A stretch of 23,153 nt of DNA, taken from NCBI GenBank assembly GCA_964576365.1, contig CAZNUT010000021.1:1-23153 (forward strand), given 5' to 3'. Below are positions 7,776 to 14,858 of the stretch, one piece after another (within the stretch, counting starts at the first letter, position 1; the number at the start of each line of letters is the position of its first letter). The DNA comes from CAZMJG01 sp964576365 (GTDB lineage: Bacteria; Patescibacteriota; Microgenomatia; UBA1406; GWC2-37-13). The translations under genes and the position numbers were made by a program. The notes beneath the pieces were generated by a model that saw only the letters and a list, made by a program, of their open reading frames with translations, was not told the origin of the DNA and ran no database searches.

Positions 7776-8426
7776 ATGGGTCAAAAAGTAAATCCACATG
7801 GTTTAAGACTAGGAATAATATACAACTGGTCATCAAGATGGTATTTTTCTGATAAAAGAATTTACCGTGAGTCAATTATCGAAGACAGCGAGATACGCAA
7901 GGATCTCATGAATAAATATAGTTTTGCTGGTATCACTGATGTAGTTATAGAGCGTGCAATTAAAAAAATTACTGTGATAATGTATGCAGTAAAACCAGGA
8001 ATGATCATCGGTAGAGGTGGAAAAGGACTTGAAGAAGTAAAAAAGATTATTGTTTCCCGAATGAAGGCTTTTCAAAGTACAAAAGATAAAAACAAAGAAA
8101 TGAAGATTGATATTAAAATTGAACCTGTCAAAAAGCCATTCTGTAATTCCTATTATGTTGCTCAGTCAATTGCAGAAAAATTAGTGCGAAATTTTCCACA
8201 TAGAGGTGTTGTTCATAATGCAATGACCCGCGCAATGGAAAGTGGAGCTAGAGGTATTAAGATACAATTGGGTGGACGTATTAATGGAGCTGAAATTTCT
8301 AGAAGAGAAAAGTATTTTCAAGGCACAATACCGACCTCAACAATCCGAGAACCGGTACAATTTGCCAAATATGCAGCATTGACAAAATCAGGTTATATAG
8401 GAGTTAAAGTATGGCTTTGTGTCTGA
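7776..8426 (+). CDS. rpsC: Small subunit ribosomal protein uS3
   Basis: This is the S3 protein at the 30S mRNA entry site. The protein is 216 aa, close to the usual length. It opens MGQKVNPHGLRLGI, has a type II KH domain with the GxxG-type loop IIGRGGKGLEEV near residue 76, and a C-terminal domain with MTRAMESGARGIKIQLGGRINGAEISR and PTSTIREPVQFAKY. It ends VKVWLCV, without the basic tail found in many homologues. The start context is CACTCATG with no Shine-Dalgarno. Confidence 0.97.
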   Translation: MGQKVNPHGLRLGIIYNWSSRWYFSDKRIYRESIIEDSEIRKDLMNKYSFAGITDVVIERAIKKITVIMYAVKPGMIIGRGGKGLEEVKKIIVSRMKAFQSTKDKNKEMKIDIKIEPVKKPFCNSYYVAQSIAEKLVRNFPHRGVVHNAMTRAMESGARGIKIQLGGRINGAEISRREKYFQGTIPTSTIREPVQFAKYAALTKSGYIGVKVWLCV

Positions 8427-8439
8427 TTAATTTTTTACT

Positions 8440-8844
8440 ATGCTCGCACCTAAACGACAAAAATACAGAAAGCAATTTCGAGGCCAGTGGAAAAGATTGG
8501 CAGTAAAAGGTGCTGAGCTTAATTTTGGAAGTTGGGGTTTGCAAACTATTACAGAAGGATGGATTAAAGATAGACAGATTGAGGCAGCACGTGTTGTTTT
8601 GGCAAGAGCAACTCGAAAAGCAGGAAAGTTTTGGATTCGATTATTTCCAGACAAGCCTTATTCGCAAAAACCACCGGAAGTTACCATGGGAGCTGGCAAA
8701 GGAGATGTTGCTTATTTTGTCGCATCTGTCAATCCAGGTCGCGTTCTGTTTGAAATAGATGGTTTACCAGAAAGTAATAGTAAGGAAATATTAAAGAGTG
8801 TTGCTTCCAAGCTCTCTGTAAGAACAAAAATAATAAGTAAATAA
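8440..8844 (+). CDS. rplP: Large subunit ribosomal protein uL16
   Basis: This is the L16 protein, which helps position A-site tRNA on the 50S subunit and joins late in assembly. The protein is 134 aa. Signatures are MLAPKRQKYRKQFRG, NFGSWGLQTI, RQIEAARVVLARATRKAGKFWIRLFPDKP and PGRVLFEIDG. The segment matching E. coli VRMGKGKG reads VTMGAGKG, so the arginine that E. coli hydroxylates (Arg81) is Thr82 here. It is followed by rpmC at a 4-nt gap. Confidence 0.96.
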   Translation: MLAPKRQKYRKQFRGQWKRLAVKGAELNFGSWGLQTITEGWIKDRQIEAARVVLARATRKAGKFWIRLFPDKPYSQKPPEVTMGAGKGDVAYFVASVNPGRVLFEIDGLPESNSKEILKSVASKLSVRTKIISK

Positions 8845-8848
8845 TCAT

Positions 8849-9049
8849 ATGAAAAGTATAATTACCAAGTATCACGAAAAATCGATTAATGATTTAAGTA
8901 AAGAAGTTTCTGATTTAAATATCGAAATACTAAAATTTGGAGCGCTTCCAAGAATAGAGCAAGAAAAAAATGTAAATATATTAGGCAAGAAGAAAAAAGA
9001 AAGAGCACGAATATTAACTGTTATTAATCAGAAATTGAAGCAACAATAA
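8849..9049 (+). CDS. rpmC: Large subunit ribosomal protein uL29
   Basis: This is the small helical L29 protein near the exit tunnel opening. The protein is 66 aa, the usual size, with a helical pattern around LSKEVSDLNIEILKFGAL and the C-terminal KKKKERARILTVINQK. The N-terminal part is divergent, but position (rplP-rpmC-rpsQ) and the helix/turn/helix layout make the call secure. It ends one base before the rpsQ ATG. Confidence 0.93.
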   Translation: MKSIITKYHEKSINDLSKEVSDLNIEILKFGALPRIEQEKNVNILGKKKKERARILTVINQKLKQQ

Positions 9050-9050
9050 T

Positions 9051-9290
9051 ATGAAAAAAACAATTGAAGGTGTTGTCATATCAACCAAAATGAATAAAAC
9101 AGCAGTGGTAAAAGTTGTTCGTAAATTGAGACACCCACTTTATAAAAAAGTTATTACTAGACACAAAAATTTTAAAGCGCATTTAGAGCAAGATGATATT
9201 CACGAAGGGGATTTTGTGTCTATTGAGCAGTGCATTCCTATATCAAAAGATAAGCGTTTTAGAGTAGTTGCAAAAGTAAATAACATCTAA
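9051..9290 (+). CDS. rpsQ: Small subunit ribosomal protein uS17
   Basis: This is the S17 protein, an OB-fold primary binder of 16S rRNA. The protein is 79 aa. It opens TIEGVVISTKMNKTAVVKV, continues with RHPLYKKVITRHKNFKAH and contains GDFVSIEQCIPISKDKRFRV, all typical of the family. The start at 9051 lies one base after the rpmC stop and shows AATATG with no Shine-Dalgarno, which suggests coupling to rpmC translation. Confidence 0.96.
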   Translation: MKKTIEGVVISTKMNKTAVVKVVRKLRHPLYKKVITRHKNFKAHLEQDDIHEGDFVSIEQCIPISKDKRFRVVAKVNNI

Positions 9291-9303
9291 TTGAAAAGAA
9301 TAT

Positions 9304-9678
9304 ATGTTACAACTTAGATCAATGCTTGAGGTTGCTGATAATTCAGGAGCAAAAAAAGTACAACTTATCGGGATTCCAGGTAGAGGTAATAAGAAAATTG
9401 CAAGTATTGGAGATGTGATTACAGGCGTTGTTAAACAAGCTCTTCCCTACGGACAGGTGAAATCAGGTGAAGTTGTGCGAGCTGTTGTTGTACGAACATG
9501 TAAAGAAGTTCGAAGAAAAGATGGAAGTTATATACGTTTTGACGAAAATGCGTGTGTTGTTTTGGCAGGAAAAGACGTGAAAGATCCAAGAGGGACTCGC
9601 ATTTTTGGTCCAGTAGCAAAAGAAGTTAAAGATAATGGATTTGCTAAAGTTACGAGTTTGGCTGAAGAGATATATTGA
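9304..9678 (+). CDS. rplN: Large subunit ribosomal protein uL14
   Basis: This is the L14 protein at the subunit interface, near the factor-binding site. The protein is 124 aa, the family length. It opens MLQLRSMLEVADNSGAKKV, has GDVITGVVKQA and VVRTCKEVRRKDGSYIRFDENACVV, and ends with DPRGTRIFGPVAKEV. Conservation is high across the whole protein. It is followed by rplX after 4 nt. Confidence 0.97.
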   Translation: MLQLRSMLEVADNSGAKKVQLIGIPGRGNKKIASIGDVITGVVKQALPYGQVKSGEVVRAVVVRTCKEVRRKDGSYIRFDENACVVLAGKDVKDPRGTRIFGPVAKEVKDNGFAKVTSLAEEIY

Positions 9679-9682
9679 TCCT

Positions 9683-9919
9683 ATGAAGATTAAAACTGGA
9701 GATGTCGTACAAATTATAACTGGTAAAGATAAAAATAAAACAGGAAAAGTTTTGCGAGTATATCCTAAGCAATCACGAGTACTTGTAGAAAATATTAATA
9801 TGTATAAAAAACACATAAAGAAAAATGAGCAGATGCCACAAGGCGGAATTATCGAAGTTTCCAGACCTATTCACGTTTCAAATATCAAGAAGTCAGAATC
9901 AAAAAAGACTAAAAAATAA
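9683..9919 (+). CDS. rplX: Large subunit ribosomal protein uL24
   Basis: This is the L24 protein, an assembly initiator that carries a KOW motif. From ATG 9683 the protein is 78 aa, shorter than E. coli L24 (104). The KOW core is KTGDVVQIITGKDKNKTGKV, followed by ENINMYKKHIK and the end PIHVSNIKKSESKKTKK. An in-frame start further upstream (9635) lies inside rplN and adds only residues from that gene's other frame, so the ATG at 9683 was chosen. Confidence 0.95.
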   Translation: MKIKTGDVVQIITGKDKNKTGKVLRVYPKQSRVLVENINMYKKHIKKNEQMPQGGIIEVSRPIHVSNIKKSESKKTKK

Positions 9920-9933
9920 ACTAAACATCACCT

Positions 9934-10473
9934 ATGTCATTTCTAAAGAAACAATATAACGAAAGTATCAACAGCCTTTTGATGAAGGAGTTTAATATCA
10001 AAAATTCATTCGCTGTTCCGCGAATCATTAAGGTTGTTGTTAATGTTGGTGTTGGCGAGGCTTTGACAAATAAAAAAGCAATTGCCACTGTGCAAGAACA
10101 AATAGAGCGCATCACCGGACAAAAAAGCGTTGTTATGAATGCTCGTAAATCGATTGCAGCGTTTAAAATTCGAAAAGGGTTGGCTATAGGTGTTAAAGTG
10201 ACGCTAAGAGGTGAAAAAATGTATTCTTTTGTTGAAAAGTTTGTCTCGGTGGTTTTACCACGTATACGAGATTTTAGAGGTATTGCCGATAACACATTAG
10301 ATGGTCATGGCAATCTTAATGTGGGATTAAATGAACAAACCCTTTTTCCAGAGATTGAATATGATAAAATAGACAAAATTCGAGGCTTGGAAGTTACAAT
10401 AGTTACCACAACGAAGAACAGAGATCAGAGTAAGCGTTTGTTTGAATTGATTGGTATACCTTTTCAAAAATAA
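9934..10473 (+). CDS. rplE: Large subunit ribosomal protein uL5
   Basis: This is the L5 protein, which binds 5S rRNA in the central protuberance. The protein is 179 aa, the same as E. coli. Conserved stretches are VPRIIKVVVNVGVGEA, TGQKSVVMNARKSIAAFKIRKG, GVKVTLRGEKMYSF, LPRIRDFRG and the C-terminal LEVTIVTT. It is separated from rpsN by 2 nt. The start context is CACCTATG without a Shine-Dalgarno. Confidence 0.97.
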   Translation: MSFLKKQYNESINSLLMKEFNIKNSFAVPRIIKVVVNVGVGEALTNKKAIATVQEQIERITGQKSVVMNARKSIAAFKIRKGLAIGVKVTLRGEKMYSFVEKFVSVVLPRIRDFRGIADNTLDGHGNLNVGLNEQTLFPEIEYDKIDKIRGLEVTIVTTTKNRDQSKRLFELIGIPFQK

Positions 10474-10475
10474 CT

Positions 10476-10661
10476 ATGGCGAAAACATCAGATGAGGTAA
10501 AGTTTAAGAAAAAGCAAAAATACGCTGTAAGACACAGAAATAGATGCCCTTTGTGTGGACGTGCAAGAAGTTATATGCGTCGATTCGGTATTTGCAGACT
10601 GTGTTTTAGAGAAAAAGCATTAAAGGGAGAAATCCCTGGAGTAAAAAAAGTTTCTTGGTAA
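10476..10661 (+). CDS. rpsN: Small subunit ribosomal protein uS14, zinc-binding type
   Basis: This is the S14 protein of the 30S head. The protein is 61 aa, the short zinc-binding (C+) form, with C24-x2-C27 and C40-x2-C43 in RCPLCGRARSYMRRFGICRLCFRE. It ends in IPGVKKVSW, typical of this form. In the usual spc order rpsH follows; here rpsS is inserted between them, 7 nt downstream. Confidence 0.97.
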   Translation: MAKTSDEVKFKKKQKYAVRHRNRCPLCGRARSYMRRFGICRLCFREKALKGEIPGVKKVSW

Positions 10662-10668
10662 TACAACT

Positions 10669-10953
10669 ATGTCACGCTCAGTAAAAAAAGGACCATATAT
10701 AGATGAAAAACTGCATTTTAAGATTAAAAAGCAGAAAGAGTTAAAGTCATACCCAACTATCAAAACATGGGCTCGTGATTCACAAATTCATCCAGATTTT
10801 GTAGGTCACAAGCTTGCAATTCATAATGGTAAAAAATTTATTGAAGTATTAATCAGCGAGTCTATGGTAGGACACCGTCTTGGTGAGTTTGCCCCTACTC
10901 GACAGTTCCGAGGTCATGGTAAAGTGACTAAGAGAACGGCTGAAAAAACGTAA
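10669..10953 (+). CDS. rpsS: Small subunit ribosomal protein uS19 in an unusual position
   Basis: This is the S19 protein of the 30S head, which pairs with S13. The protein is 94 aa. Hallmarks are SRSVKKGPYID, IKTWARDSQIHPDFVGH, IHNGKKFIEVLI and MVGHRLGEFAPTRQFRGHG. Identification is secure, but the location is not the usual one: S19 normally sits between rplB and rplV, while here those genes are separated by 1 nt and rpsS lies between rpsN and rpsH. Spacing on both sides is as tight as for its neighbours, and its ACTATG start resembles theirs. Confidence 0.97.
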   Translation: MSRSVKKGPYIDEKLHFKIKKQKELKSYPTIKTWARDSQIHPDFVGHKLAIHNGKKFIEVLISESMVGHRLGEFAPTRQFRGHGKVTKRTAEKT

Positions 10954-10975
10954 CATTGTAACTTTATATTTTTGT

Positions 10976-11356
10976 ATGTCAGTAATAGATTTAATGATAA
11001 GAATAAAAAACGGATATATGGCACGTAAGCCTAGTGTTTATTCGCCATATTCTACTTTTCGTGTTGAGGTTTTGAAAAAACTGAAAGAGCTTAATTATAT
11101 AGCTGATTATTCTATTTCGAGTGATCAAATTCAAACGATAGATATTAAATTGCTTTATGAAGAGGATATGCCAGCTATGACTGACATTTCTCTCGTTTCA
11201 AAGCCAGGTCAGCGTCAATACGTCTCATATACCCAATTAAAACCAGTACAAGACGGTCTTGGTACACAGCTTCTTTCAACATCGAAAGGGATTTTGACAG
11301 ATCGTGAGGCAAAAAAGAATAAAGCTGGCGGTGAATTACTTTTTCAGATTTGGTGA
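10976..11356 (+). CDS. rpsH: Small subunit ribosomal protein uS8
   Basis: This is the S8 protein, which binds the central domain of 16S rRNA. In E. coli it represses the spc operon. The protein is 126 aa. It opens VIDLMIRIKNGYMARKPSV, has a central LVSKPGQRQYVSY, and the C-terminal STSKGILTDREAKKNKAGGELLFQIW. That end matches the conserved STS-GI-TD-EA--GGE-L pattern. It ends 1 nt before the rplF ATG. Confidence 0.96.
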   Translation: MSVIDLMIRIKNGYMARKPSVYSPYSTFRVEVLKKLKELNYIADYSISSDQIQTIDIKLLYEEDMPAMTDISLVSKPGQRQYVSYTQLKPVQDGLGTQLLSTSKGILTDREAKKNKAGGELLFQIW

Positions 11357-11357
11357 T

Positions 11358-11900
11358 ATGTCAAAAATAGGTCAAAAAAAAATTACAGTTCCATCAACCA
11401 TATCGTTTACTGTTGATGGTAATAAAGCACATCTAAAAGGTCCAAAAGGAGAGCTTAATTTTCAAATTCCTTCTGTACTTACGATGAGCTTTACAGATGG
11501 AATGATAGAAATAAAAAGATTAAACGAAACTAAACCAGCAAAGTCATTGCATGGGTTGTGGAGAAGTATTTTAGCAAATGCAGTATATGGAGTTGAGAAC
11601 GGCTGGAGTAGGAGGTTAGAGATTGTTGGCACAGGTTTTAATGTAAAAATGCAAGGTCAGGCACTAGCCTTAAAAGTTGGCTATTCTCACCCTGTTATTG
11701 TTAACCCTATTCAAGGGATACAGTTTGCCGTAGAGGGTAATACTATTATTATAGTGAGTGGGTGCGATAAGCAACAAGTGGGAGAAATAGCTTTTCAGAT
11801 TAAATCAATTAAAAAGCCAGACGCTTATAAAGGTAAAGGAATACGATTTGAGGGTGAACATATTCGTATAAAGCCAGGTAAGAAAGCTAAAACGGCATAA
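11358..11900 (+). CDS. rplF: Large subunit ribosomal protein uL6
   Basis: This is the L6 protein near the GTPase-associated centre. From ATG 11358 the protein is 180 aa, as expected (E. coli 177). It begins MSKIGQKKITVPSTISF and has VKGPKGEL-like LKGPKGELNFQIP, GWSRRLEIVGTGF and the signature KKPDAYKGKGIRFEGEHIRIKPGKKA. An in-frame upstream start at 11304 overlaps rpsH and was rejected, because the family N-terminus begins at 11358. Confidence 0.96.
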   Translation: MSKIGQKKITVPSTISFTVDGNKAHLKGPKGELNFQIPSVLTMSFTDGMIEIKRLNETKPAKSLHGLWRSILANAVYGVENGWSRRLEIVGTGFNVKMQGQALALKVGYSHPVIVNPIQGIQFAVEGNTIIIVSGCDKQQVGEIAFQIKSIKKPDAYKGKGIRFEGEHIRIKPGKKAKTA

Positions 11901-11912
11901 TTTAAGACAATT

Positions 11913-12260
11913 ATGAATAAAATAAAACGCCACAATCGAATAAAGAAAAGAGTGAGAAGTAATCTTAAAGGTACCGCTGAAAGACCGCGTATTAGTGTAT
12001 TTCGATCAAATAAACACTTTTATGCTCAGGCGATTGATGATCAGAATGCTTTGACGCTTGTTGCTTATTCAAGTTGTACAAAAAAAGCCGAAATTCTTGG
12101 TACAAAGTCTGAAAAATCAAAAAAAATAGCAACTCTTTTTGCTGAATTGTTAAAGAAGAAAAATATCACTAAAGCTTTATTTGACAGAGGATGGCACGGA
12201 TATAAAGGACGTGTGAAAGCATTCGCTGAAGAATTACGTGCCAATGGTGTTGAAGTATAA
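11913..12260 (+). CDS. rplR: Large subunit ribosomal protein uL18
   Basis: This is the L18 protein, which binds 5S rRNA with L5. The protein is 115 aa (E. coli 117). Characteristic stretches are RIKKRVRSNLKGTAERPRIS, VFRSNKHFYAQAIDD and the end FDRGWHGYKGRVKAFAEELR with ANGVEV. It follows rplF by 12 nt and is followed by a 24-nt AT-rich gap before rpsE. Confidence 0.96.
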   Translation: MNKIKRHNRIKKRVRSNLKGTAERPRISVFRSNKHFYAQAIDDQNALTLVAYSSCTKKAEILGTKSEKSKKIATLFAELLKKKNITKALFDRGWHGYKGRVKAFAEELRANGVEV

Positions 12261-12284
12261 ATTATTATTTGATGCTAATTATCC

Positions 12285-12863
12285 ATGAAACCGCCCCAGC
12301 AAACAGAAGAAAAAAAATTTGAAGAGCGTATTTTACATTTAAGACGAGTTTCCAAAAAAACATCAGGCGGAAATTATGTATCTTTTTCAGCTCTTGTTGC
12401 TATTGGAGATGGAAAAGGTCGCGTAGGAATAGGAATGGGGCGAGGACTTGAGGTTCCTCCTGCTATTCAAAAAGCGATCTCTCAAGCAAAGAAACACATG
12501 ATTACTATTCCATTATATCGTGATACTCTACCACACAGAGTGATGTTGAAATATAAAGCTTCCCGATTGTTGTTGAAGCCTGCTCCTCCAGGAACAGGGC
12601 TCAAGGTCGGAGGTGTCGCGCGCGTTATTCTTGATATTGCAGGTGTGCAAAATGCATCCGCTAAGATTATTGGCACCCGTAATAAAATCGCAAATGCTTA
12701 TTCAGTCATAAAGGCTATTCGTATGATGAAAAGTAGAATAATTCGGACACCAAAACAAAAGGAAGAATCTCCAGAAGCGAGCACAATCTTATCAACCCAA
12801 GAGCCAAAAAAACAAAAAGTACAAAAAAAATCGAGCGTTGCAAAAACTGTTAAGAAAGGATAA
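12285..12863 (+). CDS. rpsE: Small subunit ribosomal protein uS5
   Basis: This is the S5 protein, involved in 30S decoding fidelity. The protein is 192 aa against 166 in E. coli. The double-stranded RNA-binding domain includes SFSALVAIGDGKGRVGIGMG, VPPAIQKAISQAKK and then PGTGLKVGGVARVILDIAGV and AYSVIKAIRMM. The extra length is a C-terminal tail rich in Lys, Gln and Ser (about 35 residues after MKSRIIRTP). rplO follows after only 11 nt, so rpmD (uL30) is absent from its normal place. Confidence 0.96.
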   Translation: MKPPQQTEEKKFEERILHLRRVSKKTSGGNYVSFSALVAIGDGKGRVGIGMGRGLEVPPAIQKAISQAKKHMITIPLYRDTLPHRVMLKYKASRLLLKPAPPGTGLKVGGVARVILDIAGVQNASAKIIGTRNKIANAYSVIKAIRMMKSRIIRTPKQKEESPEASTILSTQEPKKQKVQKKSSVAKTVKKG

Positions 12864-12874
12864 ATAATATAAAT

Positions 12875-13321
12875 ATGACACACCATCTATCAAATCTGCC
12901 GTCCATAAAAACAAAAAGAGCAAAACGGTTGGGGAGAGGTTTAGGTTCGGGTTCAGGTGCTAAATCTGGCAGAGGTACTACTCGCCATCAGACCGCAAGA
13001 GGTGATATGCCTATACATTTTGAAGGTGGCCAAAACAGGCTTGTCAAAAAATTTCCTTTACTCCGTGGAAAATTACGCAATAAATCAATCTATTCTCAGA
13101 AGTTTGTTATTTCTCTTGACCAGCTTGAAAAATTAGAACCTAATACGGTGGTAACTTTATCCCTCTTAAAAGAGAATAAATTATTTAAATACCCTTCAAA
13201 ACAACTTGTCACTGTAAAAGTAGTAGGGAACGGAACATTAAGTATTCCTTTAACGGTGGAATTATCTGTTACCCGTTCAGCTAAAGCCGCCATCATAAAA
13301 GCTGGAGGCACTGTGAAATGA
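12875..13321 (+). CDS. rplO: Large subunit ribosomal protein uL15
   Basis: This is the L15 protein, a late 50S assembly protein. The protein is 148 aa. The glycine-rich N-terminal extension RLGRGLGSGSGAKSGRGTTR is diagnostic, followed by HFEGGQNRLVKKFPLLRG and a C-terminal VKVVGNGTL with a conserved AIIKAGG. Its TGA stop overlaps the secY start (ATGA at 13318-13321), so the two are probably translationally coupled. Confidence 0.96.
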   Translation: MTHHLSNLPSIKTKRAKRLGRGLGSGSGAKSGRGTTRHQTARGDMPIHFEGGQNRLVKKFPLLRGKLRNKSIYSQKFVISLDQLEKLEPNTVVTLSLLKENKLFKYPSKQLVTVKVVGNGTLSIPLTVELSVTRSAKAAIIKAGGTVK

Positions 13322-14601
13322 AATCGGCCATTGATAAGCTAAAACTTCTTTGGAATGATCCTCAGCTTCGTCGTAAGCTTATTGTTACTTTATCTATCAT
13401 TTTGGTATTTCGCATATTTGCTTACCTTCCTATTCCTGCAATCGATTTAGTAAGGATGAAACAATTGTTTGCTCAAAGCGCATTTCTTTCACTACTCGAT
13501 GTTTTTTCTGGTGGCACTTTGGTCAATTTTTCAGTAATGGCTTTAGGTTTAAATCCCTATATCAATGCTTCGATTATCCTTCAACTTCTCACAATGATCA
13601 TTCCTCAATTAGAAGCACTTTCAAAGGAAGGCGAGTACGGACGGTTTAAAATCAATCAATATACTCGATTTCTTACCGTTCCACTTACGTTGATACAATC
13701 TGTAGGAATATACATATTTCTTTTAAATCAAAAAGTCATTGCGCCTTTAGGCCCGCTTGAATTCGTTTCGTTTATTTTTACATTAGTTTGCGGAACTTTT
13801 ATCTTAATGTGGTTTGGTGAACTCATTTCTGAGTTTGGACTTGGAAATGGGATTTCAGTATTAATATTTTCAGGCATAGTGGGGCGTTTACCTATACTAC
13901 TGGGACAATCTATTTTAACAGCCGGTCAAGAGAATATTATAAGCTTTATAGTTTTCATTCTTATCGCACTACTTGTGATAGCAGCAGTTGTTTTTATCAA
14001 CGAGTCGGTACGAAAGATTCCAGTTTATTATGCTCGTAGAATAAAAGGTAACAAAATGTATCAGGCTGCGCACAATTATCTGCCGTTAAAGCTTAATCAA
14101 GCAGGGGTAATCCCTATCATTTTTGCAGTCTCTTTTGTGTTGTTTCCTCAATTAATTGGGAACTATTTGAGATATGTGCAGAACTCTACTTTAGCCTCAA
14201 TCGGTACATTTTTATCTCAAGTTTTTACACCTTCGGGTTTTACCTACAACATCTTGTATTTTGTCCTTGTTGTTATTTTTACCTTTTTTTATACCGTTAT
14301 TGCTTTTAACCCTCAAAAAATAGCAGAAGAGATACAAAAAAATGGCGGTTTTATTCCTGGTATTAGGCCAGGGACTGCTACAAAGCAACATCTTACAAAA
14401 ATTATGTATAGAATTACTACGTTTGGAGCATTATTTTTAGGTATTATTGCGGTGTTACCAGCATTGGTATCTTCTGCTACCGGTTTTACCAACATTGCGA
14501 TTGGTGGAACCGGCATTTTAATCGTTGTTTCAGTGGTACTTGAGACGTTTAAAGCTGTAGAAGCTCAGCTTTTGATGAAAAATTATGACAAGTTCTCCTA
14601 A
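13318..14601 (+). CDS. secY: Protein translocase subunit SecY
   Basis: This is the channel-forming subunit of the Sec translocon in the cytoplasmic membrane. The protein is 427 aa (E. coli 443), with about ten hydrophobic segments. Recognisable parts are RRKLIVTLSIILVFRIFAYL (first membrane helix), FSGGTLVNFSVMALGLNPYI (plug region), GNGISVLIFSGIVGRLP, PLKLNQAGVIPIIFAVSF, GFIPGIRPGTATKQHL (cytoplasmic loop that contacts SecA and ribosomes in homologues) and GGTGILIVVSVVLETF near the end. It is the only gene here not preceded by a pyrimidine, and its ATG overlaps the rplO stop. Confidence 0.97.
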   Translation: MKSAIDKLKLLWNDPQLRRKLIVTLSIILVFRIFAYLPIPAIDLVRMKQLFAQSAFLSLLDVFSGGTLVNFSVMALGLNPYINASIILQLLTMIIPQLEALSKEGEYGRFKINQYTRFLTVPLTLIQSVGIYIFLLNQKVIAPLGPLEFVSFIFTLVCGTFILMWFGELISEFGLGNGISVLIFSGIVGRLPILLGQSILTAGQENIISFIVFILIALLVIAAVVFINESVRKIPVYYARRIKGNKMYQAAHNYLPLKLNQAGVIPIIFAVSFVLFPQLIGNYLRYVQNSTLASIGTFLSQVFTPSGFTYNILYFVLVVIFTFFYTVIAFNPQKIAEEIQKNGGFIPGIRPGTATKQHLTKIMYRITTFGALFLGIIAVLPALVSSATGFTNIAIGGTGILIVVSVVLETFKAVEAQLLMKNYDKFS

Positions 14602-14617
14602 TAACCTTCTCAGTTGA

Positions 14618-14626
14618 TGGTATAAT
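14618..14626 (+). promoter_or_regulatory. Extended -10 promoter before rpmG
   Basis: TGGTATAAT, identical to the element before rpsJ and infA, lies 17 nt after the secY stop. No convincing -35 hexamer is present at the right distance, as is common with extended -10 promoters. The predicted start near 14633 would give a 28-nt leader. Confidence 0.5.
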
Positions 14627-14660
14627 AATTCCTTTCTATTATTAATTCAGATAAGTAAAT

Positions 14661-14834
14661 ATGGCAAAAGGACAATCGAGAGATAAAATCGGCTTTGTTT
14701 GTACAGAATGCAAATCATTTAACTATGTGAGTGAAAAAAACAAGTTAAACTCCCCCGAAGCGCTAAAGCTTCACAAGTTCTGTGATGTTTGCAAAAAAGC
14801 CACCATGCATAAAGAAACAAAAGATTTAGACTGA
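14661..14834 (+). CDS. rpmG: Large subunit ribosomal protein bL33
   Basis: This is the small L33 protein near the ribosomal E site. The 57-aa product has the zinc-ribbon cysteines C14-x2-C17 and C41-x2-C44 in IGFVCTECKSFNY and HKFCDVCKKATMHKETK, which match the family closely. The gene sits between secY and adk, whereas L33 is commonly found near secE/nusG or elsewhere. It has its own extended -10 promoter candidate. The start shows AAATATG without a Shine-Dalgarno. Confidence 0.93.
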   Translation: MAKGQSRDKIGFVCTECKSFNYVSEKNKLNSPEALKLHKFCDVCKKATMHKETKDLD

Positions 14835-14858
14835 TATTACCCATTTTATTGACTATCC

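Noticed and set aside
14623..14644. Inverted repeat TAATAAT/ATTATTA before rpmG as a terminator
   Set aside because: The stem is seven A-T pairs only with no T-run after it; it overlaps the -10 element and is likely a by-product of AT-rich sequence.
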